In this document: one piece after another, positions 12,277-23,305 of the stretch
Position numbering within the stretch: position 1 is the first letter of the stretch
How the letters are laid out: each line of letters opens with the position of its first letter
Origin: Fragilariopsis cylindrus CCMP1102
Lineage: Eukaryota; Bacillariophyta; Bacillariophyceae; Bacillariales; Bacillariaceae
Assembly (NCBI GenBank): GCA_900095095.1
Contig: FMBT01000227.1
Coordinates: 1-53,114, forward strand
Reading direction: 5' to 3'
DNA length: 53,114 nt
The notes under the pieces: generated by a model
Database searches by the model: none
Told to the model about the DNA's origin: nothing
The model's input: the letters and a program-made list of their open reading frames with translations, nothing else
Made by a program: the position numbers and the translations under genes

Positions 12277-13164
12277 ATGACGAATCACCAAATGAACATG
12301 AACATGAACATGAATAACGATGCGGATGATACCGACGATGATAATTACTACAATGATAATATGGATTTTTGTAAAGGAATGTTTATGACAATGTCGATGA
12401 AAGGTTTTCAATCGGCTCTTTTTTCTAATAATAAGTCCGATTGTCTGACATTCTTATTTACCAATTGGAAATTAGATAGTTCTGGGAAATTTTTAGGTGC
12501 AATGAGTAAGTTTATAATATAATATAATATAATATAACTGTACAGTAGTAAATAACTAAGTTCACTACAATTGTATACATTTTCTGCTTTTCTTCTTCTT
12601 CTTCTTCTTCTTTTTTCTAATCTAACGCAATGCAATGCCCTCTCCACGACCACCATCACCACCACCACCAATAAAATAACATTAACAATAATAATAACTA
12701 ATAAAGTTTATACGTTTTTATTAGCGGTATTAAGTGAATGGGGTGGTATTACTACAATACGTATACAAAATGTACTATCAAGAAATCAAAGACTAAAAAA
12801 GTACAAATATAGTCGTAAATGTAGTATGACAGTATTATATGGTCTACAACAATTTTTAAGTTGGGGTCTGATGTTAATTTCAATGACATTTAGTATTGAA
12901 TTATTTCTCAGTGTTATTTTTGGTATATTTATTGGTAAATTATTATTTCCTCCTCCTTCTACTGATGACTGGCCGCCTGTTACGACGACGATGGCTCGAA
13001 GGAGCACACGTATAGCTGATGATGACCACAACAGCAACTACGGAAATAATAATAATAATAACAATAATAACAACGATATAATAGCACCACTATTGTCATC
13101 ACAAAGTGAAGAAGAAGAATCAAGTAACGGATCCTCCTCTGCCGTTCGTAGACGCCGTCGTTGA
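12277..13164 (+). CDS. Ctr-family copper transporter
   Basis: Predicted to import Cu(I) across the plasma or vacuolar membrane as a trimer. Exon 1 (12277-12505) starts with a Met/Asn-rich N-terminus (NMNMNMN) and MDFCKGMFMTMSMKGF, the Met-rich lead-in typical of Ctr, then TM1 ending GKFLGAM. A 219-nt GT-AG intron (12506-12724) contains a TATAA pentamer array. Exon 2 (12725-13164) gives VLSEWGG, a basic loop, then YGLQQFLSWGLMLISMTFSI, which carries the family MxxxM motif in TM2, and VIFGIFIGKLLF with the GxxxG packing motif of TM3. The splice keeps frame and gives 222 residues, a normal Ctr length. The tail is poly-N, acidic, and ends in a run of Arg. This is one of the few conserved genes here with no frame break. 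Confidence 0.88.
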
Positions 13165-13849
13165 GTTGAGTTGAGTTGAGTTCATTCCATACAGTACTAT
13201 TCTGTTGGCATGCTACACAAGTACTCTTGCTCTATTATGCTTTCATGTTACGGGTGCAACCTAGTATTTTCATAAGGTCCTTTTTTTTCCAAAAGAGATA
13301 TGAACAATTTGATTTTTTTTCCTTAAAAAGTCGTAGTAATAACTTGGGGATACTACTATACGCGAACGGTGGAAGACCACCATAACGATAAGGTGTTTTT
13401 TTACGTGAGCTTCTTCCACAACAGGAAAAAATTAATGAATGAATGATAGGAGTAGAGAATGAAAGAGGGGGGGGGGGGGGTTATCCTTCAACAGAAAAAA
13501 TGTATTTTCTTGGTATCAAATACTGATAATTGATCAATATTCAATAGCTGGTGGAAACGAAGGCTGCTAAAATAATATTATTCAATACTGTAGACAGACA
13601 ATTAGATGATGTTATGTCGATACATCATCAGTCTGAATGATGTTATCACGATTCTGGTTTTACGCAGGATAATTTGGTGCTACCATGTACGCGACTCTGT
13701 GTATAATTAATATTAGTTTAGGATTATTTACAATTATAATATTATTAGTCTATAGCGTTATAGATTGTAGTGTAATATTAGAGACATAGCGCGTGGGTTC
13801 ATTTTTTGACACATCCGAATCTCCAGCGAGTTTTGTTTATTATCCCTAT
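13165..13849. other. Convergent 3' intergenic region with simple repeats
   Basis: It opens with a GTTGA pentamer run just after the Ctr stop, then holds a G homopolymer near 13468-13480 and AT-rich sequence. No gene is seen. The 69-codon frame at 13176-13385 has no family signal and is left out. Confidence 0.5.
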
Positions 13850-15440
13850 TTAAGATGGATGTTGATACCCCAATGATTCCATCAATGAGTCATTCAATGC
13901 GATACGGGCTGCATCGTAATCATTATCGATAAATCCGTACCGTTCCTTCGTATTTGGTTTTGAATATTTCACCCACGCTTCATATAAGCCCGTTGATTTA
14001 TCATGTCCTGGACTGTCAGCTTTGGCAGAATCAGTGACATGTTGAAATAATTGATCATCTCGAATTCGACCACCAGCACATTCACAAACAGTCGTTATTG
14101 TTTCTTTCGGATAAAATACTAAATCTTCCATCCGTACAACAACGAATGGTATATCACCACCCTTGACACCATTTAGATAATACGAATACCAATCATTCCA
14201 CAAATGCGCTAACGATAAATGATGATCCGTACGACCCTCCGCATATGTAACCTCCACCGGATTCCATGGTGCCTTACTATTGCCTTGTTTCAAATGAGGA
14301 CAATTTGTATTTATCTCTGTTGTTTTTAGGATTAGTTTTCCTATGATCCCATTTCGCTGTATAACCATTCTTACACATTGAACCAAACCATGAATATGGA
14401 TGACGGATCGTTATGACTGGTAAAATATAATCCTTATTTATAGCCGCAGCCTTTTCAGTGGAACGTTCATTACGAAATTTTACAGGTGTATGCTTACCCT
14501 ACATTTGCATCATCATCATCGTTCACGTTTTTTTAACAAAAAATTCGGAAGATAGTAAGATAATGAGATGAAAAATGCCATCGATCAAATACTTTAAAAA
14601 GTATAGTAGATACACATGGAGATACGCAATATACAATACCGAGAAAACCGCACAAGACTCTCGAATGATACGTAATAATAATAATAATTTTCACTCTTTT
14701 GAACTTACCCACGGAACTTGCCATCTCATACCATAACTTTCTTTGGATTGATGCTCACCCGACTTTTCACGTCGTTCCGGAATTTCACAATTTTGTTTTA
14801 GTAAATGTGTGACTAAATTGGTCCCGGTATTGAACATCCCCGATGCACCAAGCATCCTTTCCAAGGCTGGAACAGTATCACGAAATGTAGAACAGGACTC
14901 TAATCCTAATATCACAGGTTTTGGTCCAAACACTTGTCGTATTTGTGCCATCGTTGGTAGGGATTTTTCCATGTCAGGTGTTAAATTTATTCCAGCCTCT
15001 TTTACTATTAAATCTTGTATGTATCTTCGATCAGCACTGTCACTATAAACATCATTATCGTCGACGCCATCAGTGGTAGTGGTATTTTTGAATTTGTGAG
15101 TGTTTGCGTTATCATTATCATTATTAACATTGTTGTTGTTTCCTCCTCTATACATATGTGATTCTTCTTCGAAAAAGTAATGATTTTCATGGATTGAAAT
15201 TTTTGGAAATTGAGGAACTAAATACACAATATTCAAAATCACCATTGTCACAACGACGATCACCAACATACGTGCTAACGTTTGATTGGAGACGTAAGCA
15301 TGAGTAGATGATCGTGACGACGATGGCGATGACCATGATAACGACGACGACGACATTCTATTCCTGCTCTCAATATTTCTTCTTCTTTTTCTGTTGAGCT
15401 GTGTTGTGATAATGGATGTGAGATGTGGTGGTATGTTCAA
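13850..15440 (-). CDS. Membrane-anchored sulfotransferase-like protein 1
   Basis: A predicted Golgi type II enzyme that would transfer sulfate from PAPS to a glycan or protein. Exon 1 (15440-14709) has a Ser-rich cytosolic tail, one TM (MLVIVVVTMVILNIVYLV), a stalk, then KPVILGLESC and the PAPS 5'-phosphosulfate-like loop GMFNTGTNLVTHLLKQNC, ending RWQVPW. The intron (14708-14499, 210 nt) joins to GKHTPVKFRNE. Exon 2 carries ITIRHPYSWFGSMCKNGY, then after one frame break near 14340-14370 the tail SLAHLWNDWYSYYL, VVVRMEDLVFYPKET, CECAGG and HVTDSAKADSPGHDKS. The break needs one deleted or two added bases. The gene at 19156 is a clear paralog with the same domain order and an intron at nearly the same place. 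The start may instead be the ATG near 15357. Confidence 0.75.
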
Positions 15441-15665
15441 AGCAGGTACTGTAGGTACTGGATAACTTTACTTATTACAGTTCAAAAATTTAAAATGTAA
15501 ATATGTCACCGGACCATCCACAGTTTAGTCCCGCGTGGGACACGTTTGATCGATGATGAACTCAATTTTCTCATTTTTCATTCTTCTCATTTCTCATGAG
15601 TTACGGTACTCTGTACCACGAAACACGAAACCGAACACACTCACAATATTTTTTAGAATATACAG

Positions 15666-16485
15666 TGGTATATAAAATCACATCTCAATAATGATTCTCC
15701 AGCTCTATTAGGTCAAGTTGTCGTTGGTGGCGCAACTTTGATCACTACGTTACGATATGGTGGTGGACTGTATTTCTGGAGAGAAGCGGAAAAGTTGGAA
15801 AAACCCAGTTACATCGTCCTTCAAACACTATCCAATAATGTTGAAATTCGACGATACGAACCATATTTAATTGCCGAAACGATTGTGGATGGTAGTAATG
15901 GATTCGAAAGTCAAGTTCACAAGGTTTCCGGGTTTGTGCTGGGTACATTTTTGGAAAAAATAAATCAAGGAGCAGTAGCAGTAGTAGCACTAACAGAATG
16001 ACGACGAATCCACAAAAATGGCAATGACGGCACCGGTTCGAGTCAGCGGTTCCTCTGAAAAGATGGCGATGACAGCCCCCGTACGAGTACAAGGTTCAGA
16101 CGAGGGTAATACTAGTAGTAGTAGTAGAAAACGTTCCTCTATATTCAATTATTTCAATAATAGTAAGGGTAAGACTAAAGTATCATTTGTGATTGGAAAA
16201 AAGTATTCAAAGCAAACAGCACCAAAACCATTAGACAACAATGTAAAAGTTCGTGAAGTACCAGCACATACGTTAGCGGTACGAACATTCTCAGGACCAC
16301 CACCCACCGATGATCGAGTGGAAGTAGAACGACAAATTACCATTAATACATTATTAACAGATCCCAACATCATGATGATGAAAGTAACTACTAAATCCAT
16401 CAAAGCAGGTGAAACTTTTGTCTATGGATATCATGATCCGTTCGTTACACCAAATTTCTTACGACGAAACGAAGTTGCATTGTGA
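15666..16485 (+). CDS. SOUL-type haem-binding protein, frame-broken
   Basis: SOUL/HBP proteins bind haem or other tetrapyrroles, often in plastids or cytosol. The frame reads WREAEKLEKPSYIVLQ, then the hallmark VEIRRYEPYLIAETIV, FVLGTFLEKINQG and, after a Ser run, the other hallmark KMAMTAPVRV (present twice), VSFVIGKKYS, APKPLDNNVKVREVPAHT and AVRTFSGPP. The ending VKVREVP and TLAVRTFSG matches the SOUL C-terminal half. Near 15970-16005 the AGC/AGT microsatellite and the next few codons need two added bases to join the halves. The 5' end is uncertain: the frame is open from about 15666, right after a possible acceptor (TACAG), so a short upstream exon with the start codon is likely. The C-terminal VYGYHDPFVTPNFLRRNEVAL is a clean finish. 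Confidence 0.8.
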
Positions 16486-17585
16486 TAGAAGGTAGTGCTT
16501 AAGATTGTGTATTATAAAATGATGATCACCTTAATAGAAAGAAATTTATTTAGAAGCACAATTATTCTATTTTATTATATTAGCGTTGTTTTTCTTTGTT
16601 CTCTCTCTCGTCTGTACGGGGGGGGGGGGAGAGAAGTAGGTAGAGCTACTTCGAAGTAGTATGCAGTGTCGTCACTACTACTGTATATTATGCAAGCACG
16701 TTTCCTTTGATACAGTACCGTATACTACAATCACTCACTTCTTTCTTGTGTACTGTGTATTATTATTAAATTAAACAAACAAACGATTACAATTACAATT
16801 GTTGAGGAAACATAAGTACTGTATGTAATTTCTTCCTCCGTTTTCCGGAAAACGCGCAGAGCGAAGGGCTACGTGAGGAATTTTCACACCATACCGTACT
16901 GTAAAAGCACTTGTTTTTTTTCAAGACGTTTTTGTTTGCGCGCAGAGACAACAAGGGAATACGGTACCACAGTTCCTACTGTACGCCAATACAGTACGGG
17001 TAGTACAGTAACACGTTGTTTTTCCTCTCTTTTTTAAAACACATTTGATGGAACATGTACACTCTCTTGGGGGGGAGGGGAGTGTAGAGAGGAGGGTCTA
17101 CTTAATATAAAAAAAAGAGAGGGGAGGAGAGGTTGATACGAAGCGCCGTGCTTGCTTATTTTGGTTTTTTCATAATTGACAACTCGTGATTACTTTATTT
17201 ATAGCTTATATCTACTGTCATTAAAATATTTTCAGTCATTAAATAATAGTTAGTAATAATAATTCTCGCGCGCATGTTCATTCGCTCGCGCAACAAAGGG
17301 CCCGATTCCGAGCGATGATTAAGGGCCGATCCGAAATGCTTTTCATTCCCTTCACAATCAAAATAATAAAATGAACGAAAGTAAAAAAGAATAGGCGTAC
17401 CGGTTATGCAGTGGTATCAATCAGAACATGAAGGCGAATGATTGTAAGTTCTTTTTTTTTTTTTCTTTCCGAACAAGAACAACGAGTAAAAGCAACACAA
17501 CGCAGCAGATCATAATTTTCGTAACAATTCATGTTAATTTAACAACGTAAATCAATCATCAAAATCATCATCAATCATCATCATC
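16486..17585. other. Long upstream region of the dirigent-like gene
   Basis: No gene is seen. The stretch has a G run near 16619-16630, repeated GTACTGTA or TACAGTAC-type words, a 16-bp palindrome (16839-16854), a purine-rich G/A tract near 17068-17130 and a CGCGCGC patch near 17266. This mixture is unlike the AT-rich spacers elsewhere and could be a complex promoter for the plus-strand gene that follows. Confidence 0.4.
16839..16854. promoter_or_regulatory. 16-bp perfect palindrome
   Basis: CGTTTTCCGGAAAACG reads the same on both strands, about 730 bp upstream of the dirigent-like start. Perfect 16-bp palindromes are rare by chance and can be sites for dimeric regulators. No family can be named from the sequence alone. 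Confidence 0.35.
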
Positions 17586-18435
17586 ATGAAGCTTACTGGT
17601 TCTACTGTTACATGATCACATACCTTTTGGTAGGTCTTATCTGTTGCTCCACCATCAAAGGTGTTGAGGCAAATGAACTGAAGTTACGTGCACGAGAAAA
17701 GATGCGCAAAGATAAAGCTGAACGTCAACTTCAAGTAAAGATGCTGGTTAGTCTTTTCACGTGGATATGTTTGTATTACTAGACAACAAGATTTTGCTTT
17801 TGTTATTCCTCAACAACAGAGTATTGTTCCTGAAGATTTGTTTGATCTTAATTTGTTAGGTTCATCAACACTCCAATCAGGTGGAATTTATGATCCAGCG
17901 GATGTACAAATTGTTGATCGTTTGGGTACATCTGAGCTGATAATTTTTTTGGCGAATTAGCACGAGGACAATTTGCTGGACAACGTCAACCTAAGTTCAT
18001 TCCACAAAAGGATCCAGGATTCTTCTTTAATGGTGAATGTGTTGCAACACAAGTTAGAGGAACTCTAATTTTAGGACATTCATGTTTACTAAACTTATGT
18101 TTAGGTGGTGGTGGATACAATTGTTTAGCCATTTATGCTGGATCTAAATTTGTTTTTAATCCATTGGAACAAGTTCTTTTATCTCCTTCTACCTTTCTGA
18201 ATCCCAAAATCGGTTCAATTGTTCCTTCATTGCCTCCAAGTATCCAGGAACTATCATTGGTGGTACTGGTTTGTTTGTTGGTGCTGTTGGATATGTGATG
18301 TTACAACTATTACGGGTAGTACTTTAACTCCCGCTCCAGCGTTACAGAAACAATCAAAGCCAATTCTCACAAGCTGGATATATTACCCAAAAGATTAATG
18401 TGGTAACAAATGTTCCTCTTCCTGTAGCTCCATAA
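17586..18435 (+). CDS. Secreted dirigent-like beta-barrel protein, frame-broken
   Basis: No long single frame covers it. ATG at 17586 with one missing base gives MKLTWFYCYMITYLLVGLIC followed by a basic mature N-terminus, so a signal peptide is likely. A 73-nt intron (17747-17819) follows KDKAERQLQVKML. Exon 2 continues SIVPEDLFDLNLLGSSTLQ, YDPADVQIVDRLGTSEL, then after one missing base DNFFGELARGQFAGQRQPKF and FFFNGECVATQVRGTLIL, YNCLAIYAG, and after another GTIIGGTGLFVGAVGYV. The last block matches the strand and turn IxGGTGxFxGAxGxV typical of dirigent and allene-oxide-cyclase-like barrels. The end VTNVPLPVAP stops at 18435. About four single-base gaps are needed. The role is unknown; plant dirigents guide phenoxy coupling, but that cannot be assumed here. 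Confidence 0.55.
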
Positions 18436-19155
18436 AGAAGATCAAAAGAAGAATAACTTCAAACGTAAAAATGTAAGACCAACATGCATTATTTATTCAC
18501 CATCATCACATCAACCAATCAATCATAAGAGAAAACAAAATTATTCATTTAAAAAAGGACTTTATTAACGAAGAGAGAGAGTCAGAGTCAGTCATGTCAC
18601 TTTACAATTTACCATTACATATAATAATTCAAATCAGAAAAACAAGTTGGCATTATAACACAATACATAGGATATAAGAAATAGTACATATTATTATAGT
18701 ATTTAAATCTGCTACTGCTTCTACTGCTTCTACTACTTGTACAAAAGTTAATAATAGGCACAACACTACTATTATAGGGATCAAAAATAATAATAAATGA
18801 TGATGATGATGACAATAACGATTTCGACGTCGACACCTGCTGACACGATAACGACGACGACCAGCAGTTATAATTATTTTTACGACGGTTGGTCTGTGTC
18901 TGTATCTGTGACATCGATTGATGATGGTACTATTATTAAGGATCGCAGTAGTAGTAGTAGTAGCAACCATGATTGATTGATTGATTAATTGATTGTCTTA
19001 TCTTATCGTATCGTATTGCTTGGATTGATTTAAACTGGAACTGTAAACAGCAATATAATGTTACTTTTACTATACTGTTGCTTTGCGGGCGGGTTCGTTG
19101 TGTTGCTGTTTCGTTCTGTACCGGTATATGCGTTTCAATTTAAAAAACGTGTTTA
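18436..19155. other. Convergent intergenic region
   Basis: It contains ATTG/ATTGATT simple repeats and a TACTGCTTC/GTAGTAGTAG region. Overlapping minus frames near 18615-18970 encode only Ser, His, Thr and Arg runs from microsatellites and are not treated as genes. Confidence 0.5.
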
Positions 19156-20978
19156 TCATACTGTATTATGATGAGGCAGCAGAATATCCGAATAGGATGG
19201 TGGCATTTCATATCCGAAGAGTTCCATAATTTCTGGTGTAAATACTTCATTGGCTACTAAAAAATCTGCTTCGGACATCCCCGTGAATCGTTGTTCATCG
19301 GATCCATATTTGACCATTGCGGATATCATATTGGTCGAACTTTTATGTGCGGCACCCCACTTCGCACTATCGACCACGTAACGAAATATGGCATCCTCAT
19401 GCCGTGGCACAGCACCCGCACATTGACACACCGTTTCGATTAATTCCTTTGCATGGAATTGTATATCTTCAAATCGTACAATTAATCTAGGATAATCGGC
19501 CTCTAAGTATTGTTTGTACCATTCTCCCCAATAATGGGCCAGTGATTGAAATTCGGCGGGTGGTTTATACGCAATTTTTAATTTAATCATCTCGGGTGTC
19601 CCATTACTTAATAATTTCTTCTTGGCCAAATTGGGACATAACGAACCATACTTATGTGGCCATCGTGCTTCGTATCCATGTTTACACATACTTTGCATCC
19701 AGGTATAGGGATCTCTTACTAAGACAATTGGCATGACATTGGTCTTGTTCACTTTGAAATCATGACCAGCTGTATTCGTCCATCTACGTTCCGCAAGCAT
19801 GTGTTTTCTGTACAGCATGTGATTGTGTTATTTATGTATGAACGTGTCGGAAGGAAAAAAGAAGGAAAGTATCTTGGGTGAGATGAGATACATTTAGTTC
19901 AACATGCACGCACAAAACACAATGCAATAAAGAAGAAATCAAGAATAGAACAGTATAGTATAGTACAGTACAGTACAGTATTTTAGTTTAGTACTACAAC
20001 GTAAAAATAATATACGTACCCCCACGGAACTTGCCACCGAGTACCACCCGCTTTATCATGTTTATTATTTGGTAATTTACAATTTTCAGAAATATACATA
20101 GCAAAGGGATTTGTTCCGGTATTGAACATTCCTGATGTACCAATCGACGCATCGTCTATTGGGAATTTCGTACGAAATTCTTCACATCGTTCTAATCCTA
20201 ATATTACTGGCTTTTCACCATACAGTTTTGTCACCGACGTCCATTTTGGCAATATGGAGATCGCAATGGGATCAATATCGACAATCCCTGCTTCATTTAA
20301 GATATCGACTAATCGTTCACGACCCTGAATTGCCTCGTCGTAGGTCATATTGGATAATGTATGTATTTCTTTTTCACTTAATCCTAACATATCTGTTAAA
20401 TCTTCTCGTTTAATGGATGTGATGGGATTATATACCACTTTCCCTGCCTTGTCACGTTTCTTTTCTAATTGTACTTTATTTTTTCGATCGTAGGCTTTAA
20501 ATAATTTTCTTCTGGACTTTAACTTGGACATCTTGGATGATTCATATTGATTTTTAGTAGATTGTAAATTTGGTATCAATTCTGATAACGGTATTGGAAT
20601 ATGTTTTTGTGTATATAATGCCGTACTTTGATAAGTTTCTCCTCCTCCTCCTCCTCCTCCTCCTCCTGATGTTGTCGTTCGTCGCAGCTGATCATTTTTA
20701 ATTTTGTTGGCGTTGTTGCTGTTGTTGTTATTATTATTATCCTTCACGAATGATAATGCCACAAAGAAATATATTAAAAGTAAGGAAAGAACAATACATA
20801 TCACAATAGCAAATAATAATGATCCATTACTTCGATTACTGCTACTTGTGCTGCTAGTATTATTGAACTTATTTTTATTACGTAGTTTTGAAGATGTTTT
20901 TTTGGACGAGGAGGATGGTGACGACGACGACACAGCACCATGTGGTTCATTCCGATGTCGCAAGGCACCAGTCATCAT
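19156..20978 (-). CDS. Membrane-anchored sulfotransferase-like protein 2
   Basis: A paralog of the protein at 13850-15440, with no frame break. Exon 1 (20978-20020) has a Ser-rich cytosolic tail, one TM (LLFAIVICIVLSLLLIYFFV), a poly-N and poly-G stalk, then KPVILGLERCEEFRTKFP and GTSGMFNTGTNPFAMYISEN, the putative PAPS loop, ending RWQVPWG. A 212-nt GT-AG intron (20019-19808) joins to KHMLAERRW. Exon 2 (19807-19156) has MPIVLVRDPYTWMQSMCKHG, SLAHYWGEWYKQYLEADYPR, IVRFEDIQFHAKELIETVCQ and RYVVDSAKWGAAHKSS. VxRDPxxW and VDSAKWG occupy the places of the RDP and 3'-phosphate-binding segments of sulfotransferases. The model totals 536 residues and the splice preserves frame. Confidence 0.82.
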
Positions 20979-22214
20979 GTGGAACTACAGTACTCCGATC
21001 CGAGCTACTTGTACTATATATCCTCAACAGTGTCGCTCGTTGGTCTACCAAATAATGTTCGTGGAGTCGAGGTCAGGATGGTGGTACAGTTCTTATTGTG
21101 TTTAATTGGTATTAAAAAAAAAGTCAATTACAAACAACAACAAAAAAAATTGGATTTTCTGAAAAAATGACTTTGACGAAGTGCCGTTCGTTTCGTTTAA
21201 AATCATACTGGTCGTTTGAAAATTTGAAATTAGGACTAATTATGTATCAAATGTTTGACTCATTATTATTTAGTCAATATATCATCAATATTATCATACT
21301 GGATTTACTATAGCTATGGTATGCTGTATGACAATCAACTACTACATGGACTCCACCCACCTTTTTGATTGAATGACATAGCCAAAAATCAGATCCCTTC
21401 TCCATAGTGCACTGCTCACATACATACTTTGATGGATACGCTCTCGGTCTCTTAGCTGCAGAGTCCAAACCAGGGCATTCTTGTACTTACAATAAGAGAG
21501 TTTCTTATCTTCCACAACCACTGGGTACAGATATATGATTTCCTCCAGCTGGTAGTTCTTTAGACGTTTAAAAGTAACTTGTCGATAATGGAGAGCACAG
21601 CAGCCAGGTGTAATTACTGGCAGTAGGGGTTGTAATGGTTATCTTGTGAATCAGTCGGTTCTTCAAGAGGAAGTAGTAATATCCTTGGTTGGTTAGGTGT
21701 AGCTCCATACCCTCTCTTCCTCTTGGAGCACCTCTTTGATGTAGTGAATGGGTCAGATTATGGATGCACTCTTTCAAGGGCATTACAACTTTGGTCGGAT
21801 GGTGCTTCTTTAACCCAAGGTGGTATCTATATTGTCTTCTGTAGCAGGAAAAATACTTCTTCCTCCTCTCTCTCCATCTAATTCTTCTTCCTCTCTCTCC
21901 ATCTAACTAACAAGAGTTGTCCATATATAGATTATATAATACTTGTCTAGTTGTTAAATGGGGAGAAAAATCAACAATGTATCCCCTGGCAAGGACTGAA
22001 ATCTTAATCCAGCTGCAAGCAAGTGCAATCTTTTCATTTCTACAAAAATTGTCTCTGATTCTATCATTAATGAATGTGCTATTTATGTTTGACTTTCATC
22101 TCAACGACAGCACACTAACTACTACTATTTATTACCTGTAAATGCTGCACCAATTAGTGTTAGTTCTCTCATCCTGTTTCTTTAAATATCATTATCTTTT
22201 GTTCAGCACATCAG
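20979..22214. other. Upstream flank of sulfotransferase 2 and transposon debris
   Basis: Apart from the relic at 21274-21783, nothing coding is supported. The part at 21840-21905 contains a C/T-rich run with two near-identical TTCTTCCTCTCTCTCCATCT segments. The rest is AT-rich with short frames. Confidence 0.4.
21274..21783 (-). pseudogene. Transposase relic with Cys/His tail (piggyBac-like?)
   Basis: Two broken minus-strand frames. The 3' part reads RPRAYPSKYVCEQCTMEKG, then WLCHS and VVDCHTAYHSY, a CxxC, C, CHxxYH pattern after an R/P-rich lead. This order resembles the zinc-binding C-terminal tail of piggyBac-type transposases. The upstream part includes LEEIIYLYPVVVEDKKL and is split by frame changes. 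There is no visible catalytic DDD core, so the assignment is tentative. It lies next to the inverted-repeat block 22215-23025. Confidence 0.35.
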
Positions 22215-23025
22215 TGGTAGATTTATATACTTTTGATAATGTTTCCTGTCTAGATGTCATAGCATAGTTAGATAGAGCGCAGTTGTATAAATAAAAGAGG
22301 ATTACAGCAGCTAGTATGTCCATAAATTAGAGCAGCATTGACAACAAGTAACAATCAACCAAGGCAACACATTATTTGATAGAGCGTGGCACAATGCAAT
22401 GTACCTGAGTTGAAAATATAAAGGAGAGAAAGTAAAGGAGTGGATTTACCCAGTAGATATGTGTGATACTTGCTGGTTGTCTCCAATTAATGCTACCACA
22501 ATGAATAGCATACTTCTCTGACTGGTTTTTGTAATATAGTATTTTATTCATTTATCATAAAGTACCAATAGCTAGTGGACTTTGATTCACACTATATTAT
22601 TGTTTTCTAACCAATCTAAAGATTCAGCACCTTGAGTTCCTTAGACAACTTCTCCCTTTTTCCCTTGCCATTTCACAACTTGTGGGAAATTTAGTACCCA
22701 GTAATAAAATCCTCCATCTCCCTCATTATTGGCCCATTCTGTTGTGTGCTTTTCCTCTTTTCCATTCCTGATGGATGGCTTTATTCTTAATAGATATTCT
22801 GAAGACAATGGTATATAAGAAGCAATAGAAGGAACCTTTCTATTCAATTGGATGGCTCTGTGAAGGGAAGATGATGGAGCAATTGCAACACACATAAACC
22901 AATTTTTAAAACTATAACACCCCCGCCCCATTGCCTCTGCCTCTGCCTTTCTCTCTATATGAAAATCCTTTGTTGTTATCTTTTCCCAATCATGAGTGAC
23001 GCAAGTAGTAGTAAATTCCTATAGC
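22215..23025 (-). repeat. Dispersed repeat, inverted copy of 27052-28055
   Basis: Read on the minus strand, this block matches the plus strand at about 27300-28055, with many substitutions and small indels. Shared landmarks include TCACTCATGATTGGGAAA, GTTTTAAAAATTGGTTTATG, GAGCCATCCAATTGAATAG, CACAAGTTGTGAAATGGCAA and TTGCCTTGGTTGATTGTTAC. A minus frame at 22641-22931 crosses it (CYSFKNWFMCVAIAP, then LNRKVPSIASYIPLSSEYLL and FPQVVKWQGKKGEVV), which hints at a degenerate mobile-element protein that I cannot name. Confidence 0.75.
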
Positions 23026-23305
23026 AATACTGTCCAAGTCTATTCTAGCTTGTATTCTACCTACTGTATGGTCAATGGTTTTTCAGCATGATTTGCTGTT
23101 AGTTAGAAGAAAGGCTTTCGGCGCTGAGCCCTGTGTAGCGTTTGCTGATACGACTAGCTTCAAGTGTTACGTTGTTAAGTAACGGTCCGAGCGTTAATAT
23201 ACGTGCGAGAGCAAAACATTTATGCATTTTTAATCCATACAAAAAAAATAAACAAAACCTTCTCACAAAAAGAGAACTACAGTACAACAAAACAAAAAAA
23301 AGACA

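Noticed and set aside
18615-18970. Overlapping minus-strand open frames rich in Ser, Tyr and His
   Set aside because: They are translations of AT- and GTA-type microsatellites, with no conserved block and two equally open frames.
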